Of a stretch of 64,000 nt of DNA, positions 17,459 through 26,107 are shown in pieces. Origin of the DNA: Frigoriflavimonas asaccharolytica (lineage in GTDB: Bacteria > Bacteroidota > Bacteroidia > Flavobacteriales > Weeksellaceae); assembly GCF_013294015.1 (NCBI RefSeq), contig NZ_JABSNO010000001.1, positions 62,001 to 126,000 on the forward strand, read 5' to 3'. Made by a program: the position numbers and the translations under genes. How positions within the stretch are numbered: position 1 is the first letter of the stretch; each line of letters opens with the position of its first letter. The notes under the pieces were generated by a model, which saw only the letters and a list, made by a program, of their open reading frames with translations, searched no databases and had not been told where the DNA came from.

Positions 17459-17662
17459 GACGAATAATTTTGTGGGTTTGTATATCACAAATGTCGTCAG
17501 GAATTTTCTACAAACTTTGTATGGGCATTGTTTTGGACTTGTAAACTCGGATTTACAATTAAAAACTTCTGATAGCCAACGAATTGTATATTTATAAAAA
17601 ATAAATATTTAACTAAAATTTATCAATTTATAGTATCATTACCCATTTATTAGGCAAAAAAA

Positions 17663-17694
17663 AGCCCGATATATTAACAATAATATATCAGGCT
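17663..17694 (-). terminator. lon terminator
   Basis: A 14-bp stem with one mismatch (17663-17676 with 17681-17694, loop ACAA), followed on the minus strand by eight T residues. It lies 20 nt past the lon stop. Confidence 0.88.
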
Positions 17695-17714
17695 GCATTA
17701 GATTGTAAAGTGGT

Positions 17715-20120
17715 TTACTTTTCCAAGGCTAAAGCTATAACTTCGCTCATGGTTTTCACATAACTCACTTTCATATTTTTGATGTAGTCTTTCTTTATTT
17801 CTTCTACATCTTTTCTGTTGGCATCGCATAAAATTACTTCTTTTATTCCAGCTCTATTTGCCGCAAGAAGTTTTTCTTTGATACCACCAACAGGCAAAAC
17901 TTTACCTCTCAAAGTGATTTCTCCCGTCATTGCGAGATGAGGTTTCACTTTTATATTTCTAAAACTAGAAACCATAGAAGTCAACATTGCAATACCAGCA
18001 GAAGGTCCATCTTTGGGTGTTGCTCCTTCTGGAACGTGAACGTGGATATTTTTTTCTTTAATATTTTCCGGAGAAATTCCAAGGTCTGCATATTTTGCCT
18101 TAATATATTCTAAAGCAATGGTTGCAGATTCTTTCATCACATTTCCGAGGTTTCCCGTCATTGTAAGGTTTCCTTTTCCTTCGCTCAAAATACTTTCTAT
18201 GAAGAGAATATCTCCACCAACGCTTGTCCAGGCAAGACCAGTTACAACTCCCGGAACATCAGTTATTTCGCTTAAATTTTTCTGATGAGGCACTCCCAAA
18301 ATTTCATCTATTTTTTCAATGGTTATTTTTGGATCGTATTCCTTTTCCATCGCCGTTTGCAAGGCAACCCAACGAGAAATAGCTGCTAATTTTTTTTCTA
18401 AACTTCTTACGCCACTTTCCGAAGTGTGTGCATCTATGATGTGTTTCAATTCTGCGGAGCCAAGTTTGTAGGATTGTGCAGTCAAACCATTTTCTGCCAA
18501 TTGCTTTTTCATCAAATGTCTTTTGGCAATTTCTATTTTTTCTTCCAAAGTATAACCCGCAATTTGGATGATTTCCATTCTATCTAGAAGTGGAGATTGT
18601 ATGGTAGAAAGTGTATTTGCGGTCGCGATGAACATTACTTTAGACAAATCATAGCCAAGCTCTAAATAATTATCATAGAAAGCATGATTTTGCTCTGGAT
18701 CCAAAACTTCTAATAATGCAGAACTTGGATCTCCGTGTGCACTTGCGGTTACTTTATCTATTTCATCTAAAACAATCACAGGATTTGAAGTTCCAGATTT
18801 TTTGATAGATTGCAAAATTCTACCAGCCATCGCTCCAATATAGGTTTTTCTGTGACCACGTATTTCGCTTTCGTCATGCAAACCACCAAGAGAAACGCGT
18901 ACATATTTTCTACCAAGAGAATCTGCAATAGATTTTCCGAGAGAAGTTTTTCCAACTCCTGGAGGACCAACCAAGCATAAAATGGGAGATTTCATATTGT
19001 TTTTCAATTTTAAAACAGCAATATGTTCCAAAATTCTTTTTTTGATATCTTCGAGACCGAAATGCGCTCTATCTAAAACTCTTTCAGCTTTCAAAATATC
19101 AAAAATATCTTTACTGTACTTCTCCCAAGGCAAATCTGTGAAGAAATCTAAATAATTTCTTTGCACATTATAATCCGGAGAATTAGGATGTTGCCTTTGT
19201 AATCTGCCCAATTCTTTTTCAAAATGTTCTTGAATTTCATCGTTCCATTTTATTTTACTGGCTTTCAGTTGCAATTCTTCTGCATCAGATTCTGCACCTC
19301 CGCCAATTTCATCTTGGATGGTCTTTATCTGCTGATTGAGGAAATATTCTCTTTGCTGCTTATCCAAATCTTTAGAAGTCTTAGCATGTATTTGGTTTCT
19401 CAATTCCAATTTCTGAAAATCCTCATGCAAAAGTTGATAGCATTTTGCAGCCCTTGTCGCAAGATTTTTCTCCGAAAGTAGCATTTGCTTATCTTCTGTT
19501 TTGAATTGTGCGTTGGTGCAAATAAAATTCAATAAATCTGAATGGTCTGTAATATTGCTAATCGCAAAATTTGCTGCATCTGGTATTGTCGCATCTTTAG
19601 AAACAATCTCTTTAGATAGGTTTCTTATATTATCCATTATCGCTTCAAACTCTTCCTTATTTTTGGCTGGTGTATCTTTTAGTTTGGTGATTTTTGCCTT
19701 AAAATAGGGTTTCGTTTGAGAAAATTCTTTTATTTTAAATCTTCCAAACCCTTTCGTGATTACCGTCACATTTCCTTCTGGCAGTTTTATTATTTTTATT
19801 ATTTTGGTCAAGGTACCAATATCATATAAATCTGCAATTTCAGGATTTTCTACTGTAGAATTTTTTTGACTTAAAATTCCTATCAATTCACCTTTTTTTT
19901 GAGCATCTTCCAATAATTTGATAGAATTTTTTCTACCTGCCGTTATTGGTATTACCACATTCGGAAACATAACCATATTTCTCACAGCCAGAATCGGGAA
20001 GATGGTTTGTTTATCATCTTCTTTAGTTTCCATAAAATCTGCAATATTTATCTCTTCAGTTACAATACTAAAACCATCGTCTGCGATATCATCAAAATTG
20101 ATGTCTTCAAATTCTTCCAT
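17715..20120 (-). CDS. lon: ATP-dependent protease La (Lon)
   Basis: The 801-residue cytoplasmic AAA+ protease removes damaged and regulatory proteins. The N-terminal LON substrate domain (about 40-240), the Walker A GPPGVGKT (385-392), the ATPase domain and the proteolytic domain are in order. The catalytic dyad is S707 in PKDGPSAGIAM and K750 in GGIKEKLLAA. Length is slightly above E. coli Lon because of an acidic N-terminal extension. It is monocistronic, with a terminator after it and a perfect GGTGACA/TGTCACC palindrome 13-29 nt before the ATG. Confidence 0.97.
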   Translation of the reverse strand: MEEFEDINFDDIADDGFSIVTEEINIADFMETKEDDKQTIFPILAVRNMVMFPNVVIPITAGRKNSIKLLEDAQKKGELIGILSQKNSTVENPEIADLYDIGTLTKIIKIIKLPEGNVTVITKGFGRFKIKEFSQTKPYFKAKITKLKDTPAKNKEEFEAIMDNIRNLSKEIVSKDATIPDAANFAISNITDHSDLLNFICTNAQFKTEDKQMLLSEKNLATRAAKCYQLLHEDFQKLELRNQIHAKTSKDLDKQQREYFLNQQIKTIQDEIGGGAESDAEELQLKASKIKWNDEIQEHFEKELGRLQRQHPNSPDYNVQRNYLDFFTDLPWEKYSKDIFDILKAERVLDRAHFGLEDIKKRILEHIAVLKLKNNMKSPILCLVGPPGVGKTSLGKSIADSLGRKYVRVSLGGLHDESEIRGHRKTYIGAMAGRILQSIKKSGTSNPVIVLDEIDKVTASAHGDPSSALLEVLDPEQNHAFYDNYLELGYDLSKVMFIATANTLSTIQSPLLDRMEIIQIAGYTLEEKIEIAKRHLMKKQLAENGLTAQSYKLGSAELKHIIDAHTSESGVRSLEKKLAAISRWVALQTAMEKEYDPKITIEKIDEILGVPHQKNLSEITDVPGVVTGLAWTSVGGDILFIESILSEGKGNLTMTGNLGNVMKESATIALEYIKAKYADLGISPENIKEKNIHVHVPEGATPKDGPSAGIAMLTSMVSSFRNIKVKPHLAMTGEITLRGKVLPVGGIKEKLLAANRAGIKEVILCDANRKDVEEIKKDYIKNMKVSYVKTMSEVIALALEK

Positions 20121-20132
20121 ATATATAAATTG

Positions 20133-20149
20133 GGTGACAGATTGTCACC
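20133..20149. promoter_or_regulatory. perfect 17-bp palindrome just upstream of lon
   Basis: GGTGACA-GAT-TGTCACC, 7-bp arms with a 3-nt centre, 12 nt before the lon ATG on the minus strand. It may be an operator for a dimeric repressor or a hairpin in the lon leader near the ribosome-binding region. I see no second copy in this window. Confidence 0.5.
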
Positions 20150-20385
20150 AATATTTTTGTTATCGATTTATTAAAAAGTTTTCAATAACTATTAAAAACT
20201 ACTTTATGTACATTCTCAATAGTTATGCCACTGGTTTTAATTATATAAAAGTAGCCAAATTTTCATTTTAAATTAATTTAAAAACATTTAATGTGAAAAT
20301 TTATTTTAATTAAACGATTTCAAATTTCTCTAATAATTCAAAAAAGTGTATTTTCGCCCATTGATAAATAATACTATTTACTACT

Positions 20386-22524
20386 ATGGCAATATTAGGA
20401 GAAATTAGAAAGAGACCAATCCTTTTAATGGGTATCATCGCACTTGCATTATTAGCATTTTTGGTAAACCCAGATACTTTTGACAAATTATTTGGAAAAA
20501 ATCCAAGTGTGATGGGAAAAGTGAATGGAGAGGAAATTTCCAGAGACGAATACAATGATCAATTGTATGTAGTTCAACAACAAGCGCAACAGCAAGGGCA
20601 GCCTTCTACAGGATTAGAAGAACAAGCTTGGCAAATTTTGGTGCAAAGCAAATTGATCAAGCAGCAATTTGAAAAAATGGGTTTCACCATGACGGATGAT
20701 TTCTTTTGGAGTCAACTTCAATTTGATCCAAATTTTGCGCAAGATCAAAATAATTTTGATGAAAAAGGAAACTTCAAACTGCAAGAAATTAAAGGAAGAG
20801 TAGAAGCATTGCAAACTAGTGGCCAAGTTGAAGCTTATAACCAATGGATGAAAAATAGAAAATCTATTGAGTATAGAATGATGTACAAGGAGGTTAGCAC
20901 GAATATAAACTCTGGAATTACTGTAAGCAAAAAAGAAGCGCAGGAATTGATGAAGCAAAGAGATCAATTAGCAGATATAGACTATGTGCAAATTGACTAT
21001 AACGCATTCAATAAAAAAAATCCAACAAAAGTAACCACAGAAGATCTGACAAACTATATAAAAAGGTTTCCTATCAGATACAAAACTGATGCTAGCGTGA
21101 ACCTTGGAGTAGTATTTTTTCCAGCAAAACCAAGTGCTGGAGATGAAACCATTGTGAAAAATGATATCCAAAAATTGTTTGATGGAACTGCAGATGGAGT
21201 AGAAAATTTTCAGAATACAACTAATGATTCTACATTCATCACATTAAATTCTGAGGTACCTTTCAATAGCGCTTATATAGGTGCAGAGCAATTGCCACCA
21301 AGTATCGGCAATTGGGTGAAAACTGCAAGCGTTGGGCAAACTTTTGGTCCTTTCAAAGAACAAGAAGTATATGTAGTATCTAAATTAATAGGAAAAAAAC
21401 CTTCAGATTCTTCTAGATCAAAGCATATTCTTATTGGTTATGCTGGGTCAGAAAGATCTACAGCTACAAGAACGAAAGAGCAAGCTAAAAAAATAGCGGA
21501 TAGTCTATTATCAGTAATAAAAGCTACACCTGCAAAATTTGCGGAAGGTTTAAAATTATCTGACGAACCAAATGCAGTAGAGAGAGATGGAGAAATTGGA
21601 TGGACAACTTCAGACCAACAAGGATTTGCACAAGGATATTTAGACTTCTTAAGTGCAAACCCATCAGGAACTTTCGGACTTGCAGAAACGCAATTTGGAT
21701 ATCACATCATCAACATTGAAGAAAAAAAATCTGGAGCAATGACGTATAAAGTTGCTAATCTTGTGAAATCTATTCGTGCATCACAAGCTACAACTGATGA
21801 AGTTGATAAAAAAGCAAGAAAATTTATACAGCAAATTGATGGCAAATCTTTCAATGATTTTGTGAATGTTGCAAAAAAAGGAAGTTTAAATTATTCTAAT
21901 CCAAAAACAGTAAAACGTTTCCAAGGAAGTATAGATGGTTTGGGAACTGCAAAAGATGGAGAGGTAATATCTTGGGCTTTTGATAAAAAACGTGAAAAAG
22001 GAGATACAGATCTTGTAACCGTAGATGGAACAGGAGATAAAATAGTTGTTTTCTTAAATGGCAGACAAGACAAAGGTTTGGTAAACGGAGAATCTGTAAG
22101 AGACGAAATAGAAGCTACCGTGAAAAATGAACTGATTGCTAAAAAAATAATTGAAAAAATAAACGCATCTAAACCTAGTTCTTTAGATCAAGTTGCAAAA
22201 ACTTTTGCTAGTGCAAAACAATCTGCTCAAGTGAATATGATTAATCCACAAGTAAACGGAATGTTGGAGCCAAAAATTGCTGGTGCAGCATTTGGAATTG
22301 CAAAAGGGAAAATTTCTCAGCCAATAGAAGGTATGACAGGAGTTTTCATGATTGTGAAAAAATCTGAAAGCGTAAACAAACAACCTGGCGAACTTGCAGA
22401 ATTTTTGGAAAGTACAAAATCACGAAATGCACAAACTTTTAATCAACAATTTTTGAAAAGTCTACAAGACAATGCAGATATCAAAGATTATAGAATAGAG
22501 GTTTGGGATAAACAAGCTCAATAA
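20386..22524 (+). CDS. PpiD/SurA-like peptidylprolyl isomerase, membrane-anchored
   Basis: The 712-residue protein has a single N-terminal membrane anchor (about 10-28, ILLMGIIALALLAFLV), a SurA_N-like chaperone region with VMGKVNGEEISRDEYNDQL, and a parvulin-type rotamase domain (SRSKHILIGYAG through FGLAETQFGYHII). A second, more diverged rotamase-like segment lies toward the C-terminus. PpiD-type proteins help fold proteins leaving the Sec channel at the periplasmic face. The gene is divergent from lon, mirroring the lon-ppiD proximity known in E. coli although the orientation differs. A terminator follows. Confidence 0.88.
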   Translation: MAILGEIRKRPILLMGIIALALLAFLVNPDTFDKLFGKNPSVMGKVNGEEISRDEYNDQLYVVQQQAQQQGQPSTGLEEQAWQILVQSKLIKQQFEKMGFTMTDDFFWSQLQFDPNFAQDQNNFDEKGNFKLQEIKGRVEALQTSGQVEAYNQWMKNRKSIEYRMMYKEVSTNINSGITVSKKEAQELMKQRDQLADIDYVQIDYNAFNKKNPTKVTTEDLTNYIKRFPIRYKTDASVNLGVVFFPAKPSAGDETIVKNDIQKLFDGTADGVENFQNTTNDSTFITLNSEVPFNSAYIGAEQLPPSIGNWVKTASVGQTFGPFKEQEVYVVSKLIGKKPSDSSRSKHILIGYAGSERSTATRTKEQAKKIADSLLSVIKATPAKFAEGLKLSDEPNAVERDGEIGWTTSDQQGFAQGYLDFLSANPSGTFGLAETQFGYHIINIEEKKSGAMTYKVANLVKSIRASQATTDEVDKKARKFIQQIDGKSFNDFVNVAKKGSLNYSNPKTVKRFQGSIDGLGTAKDGEVISWAFDKKREKGDTDLVTVDGTGDKIVVFLNGRQDKGLVNGESVRDEIEATVKNELIAKKIIEKINASKPSSLDQVAKTFASAKQSAQVNMINPQVNGMLEPKIAGAAFGIAKGKISQPIEGMTGVFMIVKKSESVNKQPGELAEFLESTKSRNAQTFNQQFLKSLQDNADIKDYRIEVWDKQAQ

Positions 22525-22546
22525 TTTCGTTAGAAATATAAAAACT

Positions 22547-22572
22547 AAAGCGACAATTTATTTTGTCGCTTT
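22547..22572 (+). terminator. terminator of the PpiD-like gene
   Basis: AAAGCGACAA (22547-22556) pairs with TTGTCGCTTT (22563-22572), loop of 6, followed by a T run. Confidence 0.9.
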
Positions 22573-22621
22573 TTTTGTGAATCCAAGAAATACTTTCCCG
22601 TCTAGATTGCGTAAATTGTCT

Positions 22622-22629
22622 TATATTTG
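22622..22629 (+). promoter_or_regulatory. candidate -7 box for the MCE gene
   Basis: TATATTTG lies 109 nt before the MCE start. A TTG at 22607-22609 is too close (12 nt), so the -33 element is unclear. If real, the leader is about 105 nt long. Confidence 0.35.
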
Positions 22630-22738
22630 CTACCGAGAAAAATTTCAAAAGATAGAATCTCTTTAAGCGCTTGGTTTTTAACGATTTTTGCCGTTTGCAA
22701 TACTATAAAATAAATAAAAATAATAGATAAAACTCTAT

Positions 22739-23689
22739 ATGAAAATAAGTAAAGAAATAAAAGCAGGTCTTATTGCTTTAATTGCTATAATAGGATTTGT
22801 GCTGCTCTACCAATTTATGAAAGGGAAAAGCCTTTTCACCACAGATGATGTTTATTACGCAAAATATGACGACGTAGAAGGATTAGAAGCTTCTAGTCCA
22901 GTATCTTTAAATGGATTGAAAGTTGGTCAGGTAGACAATATTATGCCTATTACAGATAAATCTGGAAAAATACATTTTGTAATAAAAGTAACGGTAGATG
23001 ATGAATTTAAATTTCCAAAAGGCTCTACCTTAGAGATTTTTGAACCAGGCTTGATGTCTGGTAAACAAATGAGAATCAACATGGTATATGGTGGTCCTAT
23101 TGCAAAAGATGGAGATACACTTTCTGGCGCTTACAAACCAAATATGCTGAGCGGACTTTCTTCACAGATAAAACCAGTAAAAGATCAATTGCAAAATGTT
23201 TTAGGCAGAATAGATTCTCTTACAAACAATGCAAACAAACTGGTAAATGATGGAAACAGAGCAGAAATTACATCTCTTTTAATAAATTTAAACAGAACAG
23301 TAGCCGCTTTTGAAAGCACTTCTAGAAATGCAAACGCTTTAATGTCCAATAATGATGGAAGAGTGCAAAAAGTACTAGACAATGCAAATCTTGCCGTACT
23401 TTCTGCAAATTCAGCTGTAGGAAAATATGGCAACCTTGCTGATAATATAGATGTGAAAAAGCTTAATAACACTGTAGATAATTTAGATAAAACAGTGAAT
23501 AATTTAAATTCTGTAATTTCAGATATTAAAGGTGGTAAAGGAAGTTTAGGTAAAATGGTGAACGATGAACAATTGTATAACAATCTGGAACAAACATCGA
23601 AAAACTTGAACGATTTGATCATAGACTTAAAAACAAATCCAAAGAGATACATCAATATTTCAGTTTTTGGAAAATCAACTAAAGAATAA
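22739..23689 (+). CDS. MCE family protein (MlaD-like)
   Basis: The 316-residue protein has one N-terminal membrane anchor (about 8-25) and a single MCE domain: YYAKYDDVEGLEASSPVSL split from NGLKVGQVDNI, then IFEPGLMSGKQMRI. A long helical C-terminal region has heptad-like Asn/Leu spacing (NNLNSVISDIKGGKGSLGKM). MCE proteins carry phospholipids between inner and outer membranes, usually with an MlaE/MlaF ABC transporter, whose genes are not in this window. The iron-sulfur genes begin 11 nt after its stop, so co-transcription is likely, although no functional link is known to me. Confidence 0.9.
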   Translation: MKISKEIKAGLIALIAIIGFVLLYQFMKGKSLFTTDDVYYAKYDDVEGLEASSPVSLNGLKVGQVDNIMPITDKSGKIHFVIKVTVDDEFKFPKGSTLEIFEPGLMSGKQMRINMVYGGPIAKDGDTLSGAYKPNMLSGLSSQIKPVKDQLQNVLGRIDSLTNNANKLVNDGNRAEITSLLINLNRTVAAFESTSRNANALMSNNDGRVQKVLDNANLAVLSANSAVGKYGNLADNIDVKKLNNTVDNLDKTVNNLNSVISDIKGGKGSLGKMVNDEQLYNNLEQTSKNLNDLIIDLKTNPKRYINISVFGKSTKE

Positions 23690-23700
23690 AACAATTCAAT

Positions 23701-25029
23701 ATGCAGTATATTGACAATATTATATTTTTAATAATTTTAATTGCAGGTTTCGGGCTTTTTTATAAAAGTTTGAAAGAAATCTATCGCAACATTCAATTAG
23801 GTAAAAACATCAACAGATCTGATAATCCTAGCAAACGTTGGGAAACAATGGGCCGCGTTGCAATGGGACAATCTAAAATGGTGAAACGGCCAATAGCTGG
23901 TATTTTACACGTTATTGTTTATGTAGGTTTTATCATCATCAATGTAGAATTAATAGAAATCATCATTGATGGAATTTTCGGAACACACCGTTTTCTCGCA
24001 GGTATTTTGGGAGATGGATTCTATTCATTTCTTACGGCAACCTTAGAAATTTTGGCAGTTTTGGTATTGATTGCGGTCATTTTATTCTTTATCAGAAGAA
24101 ATTTCTACAGCATCAAAAGATTCCGAATGAAAGAACTTTTTGGTTGGCCAAAAGAAGATGCAAACTGGATTTTGATCATAGAAGCAGTCTTGATGGTTGC
24201 ATTTCTTACGATGAATAGTTCTGATTGGGTATTGCAACAAAAAGGTGCGCTAGCTGCACACGGAAGTTTCCCTTTTAGTTCTAACATATTGGCGCCAATG
24301 TTTAATAATATCAGTGTATCTGCATTAGAAATTATAGAAAGATCAGCTTGGTGGCTTCATATTGTGGGAATCTTATTTTTCATGAATTATCTTTATTATT
24401 CCAAACATTTGCACATTATTTTGGCATTTCCAAACACTTGGTATTCCAATTTAAATCCCATGGGGAAATTTAATAATCTGGATTCCGTAACAGCAGAAAT
24501 AAAATTAATGATGGATCCTAATGCAGATCCTTATGCAGCGGCGCCAGAAGTAGATCCAAATGCAACACCAGAAGTTTTTGGTGCAAGTGATATTTTCGAT
24601 TTAAATAAAGTGCAACTTCTAAATGCCTATTCTTGTACGGAATGCGGAAGATGCACATCGGTTTGTCCAGCAAATATTACTGGGAAAAAGTTATCTCCAA
24701 GAAAGATCATGATGGATACGCGAGATAGAATGGAGGAAGTTGGTAAAAACATCAACAAAAACGGGAAATTTGTAGACGATGGCAAAAAACTGTTGGACGA
24801 TCATATTTTGAGAGAAGAACTTTGGGCTTGTACAAGTTGCAATGCTTGTGTAGAAGCTTGTCCTATTTTGATAGACCCACTTTCCATCATTGTAGATATG
24901 CGTAGATATTTGGTCATGGAACAATCTGCTGCACCAAATGAACTCAATATCATGATGGCAAATGTAGAAAACAACGGTGCACCTTGGGCTTATAATCAAG
25001 CAGATCGTTTAAATTGGGCAACGGAATAA
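23701..25029 (+). CDS. membrane-bound (Fe-S) electron transfer protein, NarI/HdrE- plus HdrC-like
   Basis: The 442-residue protein joins an integral membrane domain (about residues 1-245, five or six helices) to a ferredoxin domain. Histidines at H70, H220, H236 and H238 lie in or next to helices, as in b-haem domains of the NarI/HdrE type. Two [4Fe-4S] motifs follow: C312, C315, C318, C322 and C377, C380, C383, C387. It probably moves electrons between the quinone pool and a soluble partner. The next gene supplies the CCG domains that complete an Hdr-like unit. The electron donor or acceptor is unknown. Confidence 0.85.
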   Translation: MQYIDNIIFLIILIAGFGLFYKSLKEIYRNIQLGKNINRSDNPSKRWETMGRVAMGQSKMVKRPIAGILHVIVYVGFIIINVELIEIIIDGIFGTHRFLAGILGDGFYSFLTATLEILAVLVLIAVILFFIRRNFYSIKRFRMKELFGWPKEDANWILIIEAVLMVAFLTMNSSDWVLQQKGALAAHGSFPFSSNILAPMFNNISVSALEIIERSAWWLHIVGILFFMNYLYYSKHLHIILAFPNTWYSNLNPMGKFNNLDSVTAEIKLMMDPNADPYAAAPEVDPNATPEVFGASDIFDLNKVQLLNAYSCTECGRCTSVCPANITGKKLSPRKIMMDTRDRMEEVGKNINKNGKFVDDGKKLLDDHILREELWACTSCNACVEACPILIDPLSIIVDMRRYLVMEQSAAPNELNIMMANVENNGAPWAYNQADRLNWATE

Positions 25030-25039
25030 GATATTAATG

Positions 25040-25109
25040 TAACAATGTAGTAATTTAACAATGTAGCAAGTCCTTTTAATTGGTAACCTGTTCGTTGTTT
25101 AATTGGTAA
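25040..25109. repeat. two pairs of perfect direct repeats between the Fe-S genes
   Basis: TAACAATGTAG occurs at 25040-25050 and 25056-25066. TTTAATTGGTAA occurs at 25075-25086 and 25098-25109. The 88-bp gap interrupts an otherwise tight gene pair. From memory, strings of TAACAATGTA(G) are common between genes in Bacteroidota. Confidence 0.6.
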
Positions 25110-25117
25110 TTTAAATT

Positions 25118-25903
25118 ATGGATTTCACTATAAAAACAATGGCAGAATATGCTGCCGAAGGAAAAATGCCCGAAGTATTATTCTTCGTAGGTTGCGCAGG
25201 AAGTTTTGACGATAGAGCTAAGAAAATAACCAAAGCTCTTTGCAAAATTTTGCACAAAGTTGGGGTAGAATTTGCTGTTCTTGGCAAAGAAGAATCTTGC
25301 AATGGAGATCCTGCAAAACGCGCGGGGAACGAGTTTGTTTTCCAAATGATGGCACATACCAACATCGAAATTTTAAACGGATATGGCGTAAAAAAAATCG
25401 TGACGGCTTGTCCGCACTGCTTTAATATCATCAAAAATGAATATCCTGGTTTAGGCGGAAATTATGAAGTGATGCATCACACACAATTTCTTAAACAACT
25501 AATGTCTGAAGGAAGATTGAAAATAGAAGGCGGCGCTTTCAAAGGTAAAAAAATTACTTTCCACGATCCTTGCTATTTAGGACGAGGAAATGGAGAATAC
25601 GAAGCACCACGCCAACTTTTAGAAAAATTGGATTCAGAATTGGTAGAAATGAAACGTTGCAAATCTAATGGATTATGCTGCGGCGCTGGTGGAGCACAAA
25701 TGTTTAAAGAACCAGAAAAAGGCGATAAAGACATCAATATAGAACGCACGGAAGAAGCTTTGAGCTTGCAACCAAACATTATCGCGACAGGTTGTCCTTT
25801 TTGTAATACAATGATGACCGACGGTATAAAACACTTCAATAAAAACGAAGAAGTAACCGTAAAAGACATTGCAGAATTACTGGCAGAAGCGGAAGATTTA
25901 TAG
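25118..25903 (+). CDS. (Fe-S)-binding protein with two CCG domains (HdrB/GlpC-like)
   Basis: The 261-residue cytoplasmic protein has two cysteine-rich CCG domains. The first has C in VGCAGSF, then a single Cys in EESCNGDP where CC is usual, then CPHC. The second is canonical: DPCYLGRGN, GLCCGAGGAQMF, and TGCPFCNTM. In heterodisulfide reductase HdrB and related enzymes these motifs bind unusual [4Fe-4S] clusters at the active site. With the preceding gene it makes a two-subunit Hdr-like complex in which the ferredoxin part is fused to the membrane subunit. No catalytic partner such as HdrA or a dehydrogenase is nearby, so the substrate is unknown. Confidence 0.87.
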   Translation: MDFTIKTMAEYAAEGKMPEVLFFVGCAGSFDDRAKKITKALCKILHKVGVEFAVLGKEESCNGDPAKRAGNEFVFQMMAHTNIEILNGYGVKKIVTACPHCFNIIKNEYPGLGGNYEVMHHTQFLKQLMSEGRLKIEGGAFKGKKITFHDPCYLGRGNGEYEAPRQLLEKLDSELVEMKRCKSNGLCCGAGGAQMFKEPEKGDKDINIERTEEALSLQPNIIATGCPFCNTMMTDGIKHFNKNEEVTVKDIAELLAEAEDL

Positions 25904-25904
25904 C

Positions 25905-26084
25905 GTGAGAATAGCCAAAAACATACCTTATCTTTTAATCATTGTTTCTATAATTTTAATTATTTTCGAATTTTCTAGAAATAATTTCCAAATTAATGAT
26001 ACAACTTTGAACGACAATATTGTGAGTATTTTACTTTTAATAGTAGGTATTGGTTTACTTTTTAATATCAACAAAACGAGATAA
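25905..26084 (+). CDS. small two-helix membrane protein, unknown function
   Basis: With the GTG at 25905, one base after the previous stop, this encodes 59 residues with two hydrophobic segments (about 8-21 and 41-54) separated by a short polar loop (RNNFQINDTTLND). The frame extends upstream to 25869 inside the previous gene, but that would give a charged, unlikely start. Close spacing suggests translational coupling to the Fe-S gene. I do not recognise a family. It might be an accessory subunit of the Fe-S pair or an unrelated small membrane protein. Confidence 0.6.
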   Translation: MRIAKNIPYLLIIVSIILIIFEFSRNNFQINDTTLNDNIVSILLLIVGIGLLFNINKTR

Positions 26085-26107
26085 TTATTTTATCAATAAA
26101 TATTTCT

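Noticed and set aside
25040-25109. CRISPR array
   Set aside because: Only two copies of each short unit with unequal spacing; no cas gene in the window.
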